Shown here in pieces: positions 1-8,101 of a stretch of 15,726 nucleotides of DNA. The notes under the pieces are model-generated. The model searched no databases and had not been told where the DNA came from. It worked only from the letters and a program-made list of their open reading frames with translations. The position numbers and the translations under genes are program-made. Location of the stretch: assembly GCA_947176445.1 (NCBI GenBank), contig CAMWQK010000004.1, forward strand, positions 1 to 15,726, given 5' to 3'. The stretch is from an uncultured Clostridia bacterium (lineage in GTDB: Bacteria; Bacillota; Clostridia; Christensenellales; Borkfalkiaceae). The stretch's first letter is position 1. The number at the start of each line of letters is the position of its first letter.

Positions 1-330
1 CGCGTGGCGGGCAACGTGATCGATCATCCTGCGCCGGGCAGCATCGAATACGCGGTGGAGCACCTCGGGTGCAGGCTCATCGTCGTGCTCGGGCATACGC
101 AGTGCGGCGCGGTCGGGGCGGCGGCAAAGCAGAATGGGGGATATATCAAATATATCACCGATGAGATCAAACGCGCCGTCGGGAGCGAGACGGACGGAAC
201 GCGGGCAAGTATCCTCAACGTCAGAAACAGCGTTTCAAGGATCAGGACGGCGCTTGCGGAGACGGATGGCGTACAAATTACTGGTGCGCTCTATCACACC
301 GAGAGCGGAAGCGTAGACTTCGATCTGTAA
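1..330 (+). CDS. Beta-class carbonic anhydrase, C-terminal part (5' end outside window)
   Basis: Reversible hydration of CO2 to bicarbonate; a cytoplasmic zinc enzyme. The frame is open from base 1, giving 109 residues before TAA at 328-330, so the start lies upstream. The first visible residues, RVAGN, are the conserved beta-CA block. The GHTQCGAV block at window residues 31-38 supplies two of the zinc ligands (H32 and C35). The C-terminus GALYHTESGSVDFDL fits the usual final strands of the family. The first Cys ligand and the Asp/Arg pair would be encoded upstream and cannot be checked. Beta-CAs are usually 180-230 residues, so about half is present. No convincing terminator follows in the 79 bases before the next gene. 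The family call is firm; the physiological role (pH, CO2 supply for carboxylases) is inference. Confidence 0.93.
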   Translation, partial: RVAGNVIDHPAPGSIEYAVEHLGCRLIVVLGHTQCGAVGAAAKQNGGYIKYITDEIKRAVGSETDGTRASILNVRNSVSRIRTALAETDGVQITGALYHTESGSVDFDL

Positions 331-340
331 GAGATTCAGT

Positions 341-368
341 TTGCAGGAAATCAACAAAGTGTTATGCT
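341..368 (+). promoter_or_regulatory. Possible extended -10 promoter for the M60 peptidase gene
   Basis: TTGCAG at 341-346 and TATGCT at 363-368 are separated by 16 bases, with TG at 360-361 making an extended -10. The match is only moderate. An inverted repeat ACAAAG (354-359) / CTTTGT (367-372) overlaps the -10 and could be an operator or a weak hairpin. Transcription from the carbonic anhydrase gene upstream is the alternative. Confidence 0.35.
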
Positions 369-409
369 TTGTAAGAGTTTCATAGAATATCATTCAAGGA
401 GAATTCTGT

Positions 410-3400
410 ATGGCGGAAAAAGATTCAAAGCCCAAAGCGGCGGCAAAAAAGCCTTCGGAAACGAAGAACACGGCAAAGGGCAAGGAACCCGTTAAGGAAA
501 CGGCGGCGAAAGCAACGGAGAAGCCCGCAACCAAGGCATCGGAAAAGCCCGCTGCAAAGACAACCGAAAAGCCCGTAGCCAAGGAGGCGGAAAAACCCGC
601 AACCAAGGCAACGGAGAAGTCCTCGGCGAAGGTAGCGGAAAAGCCCGTAGCCAAGACAACCGAAAAACCTGCGGCGAAGGAGAAGGCGAGCATGCCCGCA
701 AAGAAAGCGCCCGCAGCGGGTGAAAAGCCCGTTAAGCTGGCGGCAACAAAGACGGAAACAAAGCCGAAAAAGACGCCTGCCAAAAAGGGGAAGCCCGCAA
801 AAGAGGCGAAGCAGGGCGGTGCAATCGCTGCCGTCAAGGAATGGATGAACTGGCGCAGAGCCTTGATCATCGGCGCGTCGTTCCTCTGCGTGCTTGCGCT
901 CATTCTCGGGCTTGCTCTGGGACTGAGATCGTGCAGCGAAGATACGTTTAATCCCGTAGACGAGCTGTACCGCTACGACACGGAGACATATAAGACGAAC
1001 ACCCGCGTGCTGTATTCGGCGACGACGAAGGGCACCATCGAGCGCAACAAGCCCGTGGCGGAGACGAAGGACGAGCGCAGCGCGTTCGATCCCGCCGCGT
1101 TTACCTTTGAAGAGGGCAAGCGCTATCCTACATACGGGTCTACTCTTTCCTACGTGCTGGGCACGAGCGAGGACAAGGTTGCCGCAAGAGAGGCGATCAT
1201 CAGCGAATCGGGCTACCTCTGCGCCTGGGGAACGAGCGGCGCAAACAACGGCGGCGCGCAGACACCCGATAAATACACCATCATCGATAAGGACGGCTGG
1301 CTCTATCAGGTCAAAGACGGTGCGCGCGTTCACTCCCTCGTATGGGGTCAAACGGAGAACACCCCGAACAATTACAGAAGACTGTATAAGCACACGGCGG
1401 CAGACGGGCTGTATCTGGGGAACGTCTCCGACGACGAAAAGGCGATCGTGAAGGAGCTCACCCTTCGCAACCGTGCCTACAACAGTTACAGCGTGACGGG
1501 TGTCTACGCGCCTGCGGGCGAGGTGCTGAAAGTCGAGATGAGCGACGCGGACATGACCGCAACGGGCGGCATTACGATCCATATCGGGCAGGCGCTGTAT
1601 AACGGTCAGGCAAACAACATCTGGGCGTCCAAAAATCAGATGCAGCGGTTCCCGTATCTTCTGAACACGCTGACGATCAACAAGACCACTGCCGAGTATG
1701 ACGAGAGCACTGGCACGTGGACGGGATATATCGGCTCGTTCATCGGTGGACCCGTCTATATCCGCAACAATTCCGCAACCTTCACCGTCACCATCTCGGG
1801 CGGCGTGTCCTATCCGCACTTCATTCTCGGCTACACCACGGAGAAGCAGTTCGAAGAGGATCTGAAATCGTCCGCGCCCTATTTCGATCTCGAAGTATGG
1901 GATCGCGGCGTGCTCCACTCCGGTCCGAGAAAGTATGCGGAGAGTTTCTCCTATGACGATCTCTATCAGGCGGCGGTGCTCTGGGATAAAGTCGCTTCCG
2001 TAACGACAACGGGTTCTAACCAGGGCATTGTATTCCTCTACGATCCCTTCGTGGCGGCGGGCGCGGCGGTTGCATTCCCGGGGAGAAGCTCGGTCAACTG
2101 TCCGCTCGGCTGGATGAGCGGCTCGCTCAACTACAACGGGATCGTCACCTCGGGGAGCTGGGGGAACTTCCACGAATATCATCACAACTTCCAGGGCTAC
2201 GGCGTCGGCGACGGCGGCGAAGTTACCAACAACGGCATGACGCTCGTCTCCTACGCACTGTTTACGAAGATTTCCGCAAAGCGCGGAATGTCGAACTACG
2301 GCGCGCAGGGGCTTGGCGACTGGAACAACTATACGAGCGCGACCTGGGCGTTGCAGGAGACGCTGAAAATCGCGCGCGGCGAAAACCCGAGCAACGGCAA
2401 GCAAGGGCTTGCGCTCTATGCAACGCTCCTGCACAACTTCGGCGCGGACAGCTATATCAAGGCGAAAGTAGCGGGCGGCGGACAGAGCTATGCGGCATAT
2501 ATGAACGCATGGCAGAAAGTGACGCACAACAACATGTACTACTACTTCAACGATATTCTGCAAGGCGGGGGAGTATCCAACAACGCCGATCCCGCGTATC
2601 CGATGTTCGTTCCTGTGTCCTCCGTATATCAGACGGGCAGAAGTTATATGTACGACGGCGAGAAGCGGTATTTCCAGACCATGCAACCGTACGTCATTCC
2701 CTACGGCGATGAATTTACCGTCGACCTCAGAGCGTATACCGCGCCGAACGGTCAGTATTCGTTCGGAAGTATTGTCCTTCCCGACGGCTTCTCCTACGAG
2801 ATCACGAAGGTGACGCAGCCCGAAAACGGCACGTTTACGGCAACGAATACGGCGGGCGTGTATACCTATAAGCCCGCCAACAAGACGGACAGTCTCAAAT
2901 CGGGCAAGATCTACGTTACCTTAAAGATCACGAAGGACGACCGCTCGTTTACGGTGGACGACGTCGATCTCGTGCTCGAATTCGAGCAATCGCACGAGAC
3001 GAACAAGATGACCATCAACAGAACGACGTACACCTATGCCGACCAAAAGTATACCGATGCGGTCACCGCTTACGAAAACGGCTTCGCGGGGTATACGGAT
3101 AAGGACGAGCGCAATCACTCCAACCCCACGCAGAATGCGAACACGGACATCTGGTTCTACCCGAATACCGACAAGGGGCGCGAGGATCATCCGGGCGCGC
3201 CCGAAGAGTACTTCGCGCATAAGAACACGGTGGAAGTGCTGGACGGAAAGCTGTATTTCGCGGACGACGGAAAATACCGCGTCTATCTGCGCGGAAGAGT
3301 GAACTGCGCCGTCTATTTCTCGCTGAACAATCAGGAGTTCAGGCTCGGCGCAGCCGTAAAGGACGGCAGCGGCGCCGGTTTTTATCCGACCAATCAGAAC

Positions 3401-4738
3401 ACCTATTTCGACGTGGAGTTCAAAGAGGGCAACGCCACGGTGACCGTCTACACGGGGAGCGAAACGCCGCAAATTTACACCGATCGGATCAGCGGCGAAA
3501 ACTGGGTATACGTGCGGGAAGTGCTGATTGTAGACAGGGTAGAGGGCATAGTGCCGTATATCGGTCTCGGGTACAGACCGTGGACGGAGCTCATGTTCTC
3601 GATGGTCGATAAGTACTACACTGCCGACAACAAAGAGGTAGCAAGCCCCGATGACGAGAAGTACGCCTATACCGAGACGCTCTATAACAACAACGCGGGC
3701 ACGACGGTTGCGGTCGCGGTGAACAGAAAGGGCGGCAATGCGACCGAATATTACAAGATCGCAAGCGGGAAGCGCGTTGCTTCGACGCTTGCAGAGATCA
3801 CGGAGCTGACGATGCCGCGCCTCATTGCGCCCACCTCGGCGGCGTATATCAACGCTTACAGAAGCACCTATCAATTCCCCGACAACAAGTCGTTCGAGAG
3901 CGAGTACTTCTACGTCAGAAACTACACGTACGACTACAAGGATAATCTCTGGCAGAATCAGGAGCAGACGCTGATCGATTCGAATTACGTCAAGGGAATG
4001 CAATGGGGAAACTGGGAGCAGTATAAGATCGAGCATATCGCAGACGGCGACAGAAATACGATGATCCACACGAACTTCCAGGTGACGGAGGAAAGGTCGC
4101 TTTCCTTCCTCGTGGACATGGGCGAAGAGAGAGCCGTCAACCGCATGACCATCTACACGCAGTACCGCGGCGGAAACGGCGACTGGCTCTGCCCCAGAGC
4201 GTTTACGCTGGAGGGAAGCGCGGACGGCTTGGAGTTCTTCCCCGTCGGCGAGTTTACCAACGATGTCAGAAATACGAGTATGACCGTCGATTTCGAAGCA
4301 AAGACCTTCCGCTATTACAGGCTGACGGTCACGCGCTCGGATAGGCTCCTCATTATCAGCGAGATCGAGATGTGGCGCATCTTTGAGATTGCGGGCGGAA
4401 AGCAGGTCTCTCCCGACGACGGCATGTTTGCGTATAAGGGCAACTGGCACGGCGCGCAGGCGACTTCCAACTTCGGGCACGTATACGTCGGCACGGAGGG
4501 GGCGAGCGTCTCGTTCGAGTTCGAGGGGACGCGGCTCGGCATTCTGAGTACGGACGCATACGGTAAGGGCTTTGAGGTGAAGATCGACGGCAAGACCGTC
4601 TCGTCGCTCGAACTCAAAGAGGACAGCTTCGCAGTGTCGCTCGCGTTCCTGTCCGACGTGCTGGAAAAGGGCAAACACGAGGTCACGATCACCTGCACGG
4701 GGACGGACAATATCGACTCGATCGTCATTTATCCATGA
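410..4738 (+). CDS. Membrane-anchored M60-family (enhancin-like) zinc metallopeptidase with discoidin domain
   Basis: Probable extracellular peptidase of the M60/enhancin family, whose known members cut mucin-type O-glycoproteins. The start is set by AAGGAG at 396-401, eight bases before ATG. Layout of the 1442 residues: Lys/Ala/Pro/Glu-rich tail 1-145 with seven octapeptide repeats (35-90); one membrane helix about 151-172 with Arg-Arg before it, so tail inside and body outside; M60 region about 360-690, opening with TGVYAPAGE; zinc motif HEYHH with H588, E589 and H592, and third ligand candidate E604 in GDGGEVTNN; a beta-sandwich about 770-865; a PA14-like stretch about 870-1050; a discoidin (F5/8 type C) domain about 1190-1322 ending in SEIEMWRI; and a final beta-rich module about 1335-1442. 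There is no LPXTG signal, so anchoring is N-terminal. The gene has its own terminator and appears monocistronic. Peptidase call firm; PA14 and last module tentative; substrate is inference. Confidence 0.9.
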   Translation: MAEKDSKPKAAAKKPSETKNTAKGKEPVKETAAKATEKPATKASEKPAAKTTEKPVAKEAEKPATKATEKSSAKVAEKPVAKTTEKPAAKEKASMPAKKAPAAGEKPVKLAATKTETKPKKTPAKKGKPAKEAKQGGAIAAVKEWMNWRRALIIGASFLCVLALILGLALGLRSCSEDTFNPVDELYRYDTETYKTNTRVLYSATTKGTIERNKPVAETKDERSAFDPAAFTFEEGKRYPTYGSTLSYVLGTSEDKVAAREAIISESGYLCAWGTSGANNGGAQTPDKYTIIDKDGWLYQVKDGARVHSLVWGQTENTPNNYRRLYKHTAADGLYLGNVSDDEKAIVKELTLRNRAYNSYSVTGVYAPAGEVLKVEMSDADMTATGGITIHIGQALYNGQANNIWASKNQMQRFPYLLNTLTINKTTAEYDESTGTWTGYIGSFIGGPVYIRNNSATFTVTISGGVSYPHFILGYTTEKQFEEDLKSSAPYFDLEVWDRGVLHSGPRKYAESFSYDDLYQAAVLWDKVASVTTTGSNQGIVFLYDPFVAAGAAVAFPGRSSVNCPLGWMSGSLNYNGIVTSGSWGNFHEYHHNFQGYGVGDGGEVTNNGMTLVSYALFTKISAKRGMSNYGAQGLGDWNNYTSATWALQETLKIARGENPSNGKQGLALYATLLHNFGADSYIKAKVAGGGQSYAAYMNAWQKVTHNNMYYYFNDILQGGGVSNNADPAYPMFVPVSSVYQTGRSYMYDGEKRYFQTMQPYVIPYGDEFTVDLRAYTAPNGQYSFGSIVLPDGFSYEITKVTQPENGTFTATNTAGVYTYKPANKTDSLKSGKIYVTLKITKDDRSFTVDDVDLVLEFEQSHETNKMTINRTTYTYADQKYTDAVTAYENGFAGYTDKDERNHSNPTQNANTDIWFYPNTDKGREDHPGAPEEYFAHKNTVEVLDGKLYFADDGKYRVYLRGRVNCAVYFSLNNQEFRLGAAVKDGSGAGFYPTNQNTYFDVEFKEGNATVTVYTGSETPQIYTDRISGENWVYVREVLIVDRVEGIVPYIGLGYRPWTELMFSMVDKYYTADNKEVASPDDEKYAYTETLYNNNAGTTVAVAVNRKGGNATEYYKIASGKRVASTLAEITELTMPRLIAPTSAAYINAYRSTYQFPDNKSFESEYFYVRNYTYDYKDNLWQNQEQTLIDSNYVKGMQWGNWEQYKIEHIADGDRNTMIHTNFQVTEERSLSFLVDMGEERAVNRMTIYTQYRGGNGDWLCPRAFTLEGSADGLEFFPVGEFTNDVRNTSMTVDFEAKTFRYYRLTVTRSDRLLIISEIEMWRIFEIAGGKQVSPDDGMFAYKGNWHGAQATSNFGHVYVGTEGASVSFEFEGTRLGILSTDAYGKGFEVKIDGKTVSSLELKEDSFAVSLAFLSDVLEKGKHEVTITCTGTDNIDSIVIYP
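512..679 (+). repeat. Seven tandem 24-bp repeats encoding an octapeptide (xxEKPxxK)
   Basis: Residues 35-90 of the M60 peptidase are seven in-register octapeptides of the form (A/T/E/V)(T/S/A)EK(P/S)(A/V/S)(A/T)K. Six of the seven have EKP; the fifth has EKS. DNA copies differ mainly at third bases and in the variable positions. The composition resembles histone H1 tails and the Lys-rich termini of some bacterial proteins. By the positive-inside rule this segment should face the cytoplasm. Confidence 0.9.
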
Positions 4739-4764
4739 CGAAAGTAAATTCGGAAACACATATC

Positions 4765-4797
4765 AAAAACGGGACTTCGGAAGAAGCCCCGTTTTTT
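4765..4797 (+). terminator. Rho-independent terminator after the M60 peptidase gene
   Basis: The arm AAAAACGGGACTTC pairs with GAAGCCCCGTTTTT across a GGAA loop, with one A-C mismatch, and the second arm runs into six T (4792-4797). It lies 27 bases after the stop codon. Because the flanking A and T runs are symmetrical it could also work on the minus strand, but no minus-strand gene is present to use it. Confidence 0.88.
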
Positions 4798-4821
4798 CAC
4801 CGTTTCATCATTTTTTCCTAC

Positions 4822-4850
4822 TTGATATATGGCGCAGAGTATGCTATAAT
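4822..4850 (+). promoter_or_regulatory. Sigma-A-type promoter of the aldo/keto reductase operon
   Basis: TTGATA (4822-4827) lies 17 bases before a perfect TATAAT (4845-4850), with TGC directly before it as an extended -10. Transcription should begin near 4857, leaving a leader of about 37 bases. The string TATGCTATAAT is identical to the -10 region of the promoter at 8386-8414. Confidence 0.88.
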
Positions 4851-4879
4851 AAAGCTATATATCAATTTTCATACGGGCA

Positions 4880-4889
4880 AAGGGAGGAG
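4880..4889 (+). promoter_or_regulatory. Strong ribosome binding site that fixes the start of the first reductase
   Basis: AAGGGAGGAG ends four bases before ATG at 4894. The same frame is open back to an ATG at 4735, but that start would sit across the M60 stop codon, upstream of both the terminator and the promoter, so 4894 is preferred. Confidence 0.85.
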
Positions 4890-4893
4890 TGAT

Positions 4894-6002
4894 ATGTTCG
4901 AAGAAGTACATAAAAATTTCGGGTTCGGCTGTATGCGTCTGCCCATGAAGGGCGAAGAGGTGGACTACGACGAGTTCAATCAGATGATCGATACGTTCAT
5001 CGGAAGCGGCTTCAACTCTTCGATACCGCGCACGGATATCTGGACGGAAAGAGCGAGACCGCGCTCCGCGATTGCCTCGTAAAGCGCTACCCGCGGGAGC
5101 AATATCTTCTCGCGAACAAGCTGACGAGCCCCTATTTCAATACGGAAGCGGACGTGCGTCCCTTCTTTGAGAGCCAGCTGAAAATCTGCGGCGTGGACTA
5201 TTTCGACTTTTACCTCATGCACGCGCAGAGCAAGGATGTCTTTACGCATTTCAAGCGTTGCCGCGCATACGAGCAGGCGTTTGAACTGAAAAAAGAGGGG
5301 AAGATCAGGCACGTCGGGCTCTCCTTCCACGATAGCGCAGCGGTGCTGGATCAGATCCTCACCGAGTACCCGCAGGTAGAGTTCGTGCAGATCCAGCTCA
5401 ACTACGTCGACTACGAAGACCCCTCGGTGCAATCGCGCAAGTGCCTCGAAGTATGCAACAAACACGGGAAGCCCGCGATCGTCATGGAGCCCGTCAAGGG
5501 CGGAAACCTCGTCAACCTTCCCGCGGGCGCGAAGAAGCATTTCGAGGCGCTGGGAAGCGCAAGCCCCGCGAGCTACGCGATCCGCTTTGCCGCAGGCTGC
5601 AAGGGCGTGTTCATGGTGCTCTCCGGCATGAGCAATATGGAGCAGATGAGAGACAATCTCTCGTACATGAAGGATTTCAAACCGCTCGACGAAAGGGAGA
5701 TGCAGGCGGTGAGCCAGGTGTGCGCCGTGTTCAAGGGCATGAACCTCATTCCCTGCACCGCGTGCCGTTACTGTACGGCGGGCTGTCCGCAAAAGATCTC
5801 CATTCCCGATCTGTTTGCCTGCCTGAACACGAAGAACATCTATCACGACTGGAACGCCAACTTCTACTATAACGAAGTGCATACCAAGACGGGCGGAAAG
5901 GCGTCGGCGTGCATTGCCTGCGGAAAGTGCGAAAAGGCGTGCCCGCAGCATCTGCCCATCCGCAACTTATTAAAGGACGTTGCAAAGGAGTTTGAAAAGT
6001 AA
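4894..6002 (+). pseudogene. Aldo/keto reductase with C-terminal 2x[4Fe-4S] ferredoxin-like domain, interrupted by a one-base deletion
   Basis: NAD(P)H-dependent aldo/keto reductase fold plus a ferredoxin-like tail. Reading from ATG 4894, the frame fails after GFN and stops at 5082. The -1 shifted frame resumes as FDTAHGYLDGKSE from 5019 and runs to TAA at 6000-6002. One missing base between 5016 and 5019 (AAC-T.C-TTC, probably a lost A of a Tyr codon) restores 369 residues, exactly the length of the next gene's product. In the restored protein the catalytic tetrad is complete: D44, Y49, K76 and H110. The tail has CTACRYCTAGCP and CIACGKCEKACP, eight Cys for two clusters. Residues 4894-5082 and 5019-6002 would be separate reading frames if the deletion is real; an internal GTG at 5154 could at most give a piece lacking the active site. 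The stop overlaps the next ATG by one base. The deletion may be a sequencing or assembly error. Confidence 0.85.
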
Positions 6003-7111
6003 TGGAATACAGAAAGCTGCCGCGCGGGAACGAGATGATCAGTGCGCTCGGGCTCGGCATGGGCGGAATACAGAAGAGCTCGCCCGATGAAATTCAGGCG
6101 GTCGTCGAACGGGCGATCGAAAACGGTATCAACTTCTTCGACCTGTGCGCGGGCGGGAAGAGCGTCTACGAGCCGTTCGGAAGAGCGATCGCGGGCAAGC
6201 GCGAGAAGGTCTACTTTCAGCTTCACTTCGGCGCGGTGTATAAGGAGAACGGCGAATACGGCTGGTCGCGCAATCTGAAAACGATCAAAGATACGTTTGC
6301 CTGGGAGATGAACGCGCTTGGCACGGATTATATCGATTTCGGGTTTCTGCACTGTATCGACGAAGAGAGCGACTTTCAGGATATTATTAAAAACGGCATC
6401 TTCGACTACGTCAAGGAGTTGAAAGAAAAGGGCATTGTGCGGCATATCGGCTTTTCTTCCCATACGCCGAGCGTTGCAAACAAGCTGCTCGATACGGGAG
6501 TGATGGACATGATGATGTTCTCCGTCAATCCCGCCTACGATCTGGAGCGCGGCGACGAGTACGGCATCGGCACGACGAACGAGCGCGCCGAGCTCATGCG
6601 CCGCTGCGAAAAAGAGGGCGTCGGCATCTCGGTGATGAAGCCATTCCACGGCGGACAGCTCTTATCCGACAGCACGTCTCCGTTCAAACAGGCTCTGACG
6701 AAAAATCAGTGTATTCAATACTGCCTTGACAGACCTGCGGTGCTCGCCGTTGTGCCGGGCGTGAGAAATCTGAACGATCTGTACGAACTATTGAAGTATC
6801 CCGCGTCGAAGAGCGAAGAGCGCGACTATTCCGTGATCGGCGCGTTCACGCCCGAGGCGGCGGTGGGCAACTGCGTCTACTGCAATCACTGCCAGCCCTG
6901 CCCCGCGGGGATCGACATCGGCATCGTCAACAAGTATTACGATCTGTCACTCGCGGGTGACAAGATGGCGGCAAATCACTACGAGAAGCTCGCCGTGAAG
7001 GCGGACGCCTGCCTAAAATGCGGACACTGCGACAAGCGCTGCCCGTTCAAGGTCAAACAGCAAAACAAAATGAAGTCGATCGCCGAATACTTCGGCAAAG
7101 GAGTGAAATAA
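6002..7111 (+). CDS. Aldo/keto reductase-like protein with C-terminal [4Fe-4S] domain, atypical active site
   Basis: A 369-residue protein with an aldo/keto reductase barrel (about 1-270) followed by a ferredoxin-like tail with CVYCNHCQPCPAG (about 295-307) and CLKCGHCDKRCP (about 339-350). The start ATG shares one base with the preceding stop (TAATG), and AAAGGAG at 5984-5990 lies 11 bases upstream. It is a distant relative of the first reductase, suggesting an old duplication. The Asp of the catalytic tetrad is present (D47 in FFDL) and so is the His (H117 in FLHCID). The Tyr position, five residues after the Asp, is Gly52, and the Lys position appears as His75 in FQLHFG. Either the chemistry differs from textbook reductases or this is a partner or electron-transfer subunit. 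Substrate and cofactor are unknown. Family call firm. Confidence 0.9.
   Translation: MEYRKLPRGNEMISALGLGMGGIQKSSPDEIQAVVERAIENGINFFDLCAGGKSVYEPFGRAIAGKREKVYFQLHFGAVYKENGEYGWSRNLKTIKDTFAWEMNALGTDYIDFGFLHCIDEESDFQDIIKNGIFDYVKELKEKGIVRHIGFSSHTPSVANKLLDTGVMDMMMFSVNPAYDLERGDEYGIGTTNERAELMRRCEKEGVGISVMKPFHGGQLLSDSTSPFKQALTKNQCIQYCLDRPAVLAVVPGVRNLNDLYELLKYPASKSEERDYSVIGAFTPEAAVGNCVYCNHCQPCPAGIDIGIVNKYYDLSLAGDKMAANHYEKLAVKADACLKCGHCDKRCPFKVKQQNKMKSIAEYFGKGVK
7097..7103 (+). promoter_or_regulatory. Ribosome binding site that fixes the start of the ECF S component
   Basis: AAAGGAG lies seven bases before ATG 7111, which itself overlaps the preceding TAA by one base (TAATG). The frame is open upstream to 7018, but that longer start falls inside the Cys-rich end of the reductase gene and would add a non-membrane extension, so 7111 is preferred. 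Confidence 0.85.
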
Positions 7112-7692
7112 TGATCGAAAGCGTTTTAACAAGAAAAAATTTATCCTTCAAGTGGAAAGTCACGATCAAGAGCCTCATCGCTGCGGGGATCGTCGTGCTT
7201 GCGGTTCTGTTGCCGCAGCTCGTGCACCTTGCGCTGGGGGAAGCGGGCGGCGTAGAATGGCTGCCCATGTATCTGCCCGTGCTTCTCGGCGGTTGCCTTC
7301 TCGGCTGGGCGTGGGGCTTGGGGGTAGGAATTGCCTCGCCCGCCGTCAGCTTTCTCTTGACGTTTGCGTTCGGCGATCCGATGCCCGCGCTTGCAAGGCT
7401 TCCGTTCATGATGGCGGAGCTTGCGGTGTTCGCTGCGGTTTCGGGCTTGTTTGCAAAGAGAATTGCCAAGAATGCCTGGATGGCGTTCCCCGCCGTGCTC
7501 CTTGCGCAGGTTGCGGGAAGAGGGGCGTTTATGCTGCTCGTGCTCGTCTTTCAATCAATCGCGCCGTTTACGCCCGCTCTCATCTGGGCGCAGATTCAAA
7601 CGGGGCTTCTCGGCATGGTGTTGCAGGCGGTGCTCGTTCCGTTTATCGTGATGGGCTTGAAGTGGATTCTGGACAGAGAGAAACATGACTGA
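7111..7692 (+). CDS. Probable ECF transporter S component (substrate-binding membrane subunit)
   Basis: A 193-residue, very hydrophobic protein with about five to six membrane segments: about 17-42, 52-76, 78-95, 103-120, 128-150 and 160-185. It has a short basic N-terminus and a basic C-terminus (DREKHD). The stretch PVLLGGCLLGWAWGLGVG, followed by SPAVSFLLTF and then ARLPFMMAELAVFAAVSGL, matches the general look of energy-coupling-factor S subunits, which capture vitamins or related small molecules and share an EcfA-EcfA'-EcfT module encoded elsewhere. No ECF ATPase or T subunit is in the window, as expected for group II systems. The substrate cannot be told from the sequence. It sits third in the operon and overlaps the next gene by eight bases. 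A different small membrane protein family is possible but less likely. Confidence 0.75.
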   Translation: MIESVLTRKNLSFKWKVTIKSLIAAGIVVLAVLLPQLVHLALGEAGGVEWLPMYLPVLLGGCLLGWAWGLGVGIASPAVSFLLTFAFGDPMPALARLPFMMAELAVFAAVSGLFAKRIAKNAWMAFPAVLLAQVAGRGAFMLLVLVFQSIAPFTPALIWAQIQTGLLGMVLQAVLVPFIVMGLKWILDREKHD

Positions 7693-8089
7693 TTTACAGA
7701 TTGCGAAAAATAACCTTTTTGGGCATACGATCTGCCTGTGCAGGGGCGGAGACTGCCTGTATAGCGAAGAGCGGGGGATTGCGCCCATGATGGGCTTTAT
7801 CGGCAGCGGAATTGATCTGAAAGGGTATTCCGCGGCGGATATCGTCGTCGGCAAGGCGGCGGCGCTGCTCTTTGTGAAGTGCGGCATCAGAGCGGTGTTT
7901 GCAAGAACGCTCTCCCAAGGCGGGAAGAAGGTGCTCGAGCACTACGGGATCGCCTGCGAGTACGAAACGCTCACCGAGCGCATCATCAACCGCTTGGGAA
8001 CGGACACCTGCCCGATGGAAAAGGCGGTTGCGGATACCGACGACCCCGAAGAGGCGTATGCGATTTTGAAAAACAAACTCGGCGTATAG
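7685..8089 (+). CDS. DUF1893 family protein (cytidine-deaminase-like fold)
   Basis: A 134-residue soluble protein. The central block DIVVGKAAALLFVKCGIRAVFA, split here as DIVVGKAAALL and FVKCGIRAVFA, and the later NRLGTDTCPMEKAV with EEAY near the end, fit the DUF1893 family, whose Thermotoga representative (TM1506) has a deaminase-like fold. No activity is established for the family to my knowledge. The usual deaminase zinc motifs (HAE, PCxxC) are not visible, so a standard deaminase reaction is unlikely. ATG overlaps the end of the S-component gene in the string ATGACTGA (7685-7692), and only a weak GAGAG precedes it, so translational coupling is likely. It closes the operon. Family assignment good, function unknown. 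Confidence 0.8.
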   Translation: MTDLQIAKNNLFGHTICLCRGGDCLYSEERGIAPMMGFIGSGIDLKGYSAADIVVGKAAALLFVKCGIRAVFARTLSQGGKKVLEHYGIACEYETLTERIINRLGTDTCPMEKAVADTDDPEEAYAILKNKLGV

Positions 8090-8101
8090 CGCATTCTGCG
8101 T

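Noticed and set aside
512..679. CRISPR-like array
   Set aside because: The 24-bp units are directly adjacent without spacers and are in frame in a coding region.
425..2686. 753-codon minus-strand open frame opposite the M60 gene
   Set aside because: The translation is low-complexity Arg/Cys/Leu and mirrors the Lys/Ala repeats. No start signal is seen.
2921..4759. 612-codon minus-strand open frame opposite the M60 C-terminus
   Set aside because: Shadow of the discoidin and PA14-like coding region; no recognisable product.
4735..4893. Upstream extension of the first reductase to an ATG at 4735
   Set aside because: It would start across the M60 stop, before the terminator and promoter. The ribosome binding site at 4880-4889 supports 4894.
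5019..5019. Programmed -1/+1 frameshifting as an explanation for the split reductase
   Set aside because: No slippery heptamer, downstream pseudoknot-like element or shifty stop is seen at the junction; a one-base deletion or error is simpler.
7018..7110. Upstream extension of the ECF S component
   Set aside because: It lies within the reductase's Fe-S coding region. ATG 7111 has AAAGGAG at the right distance.
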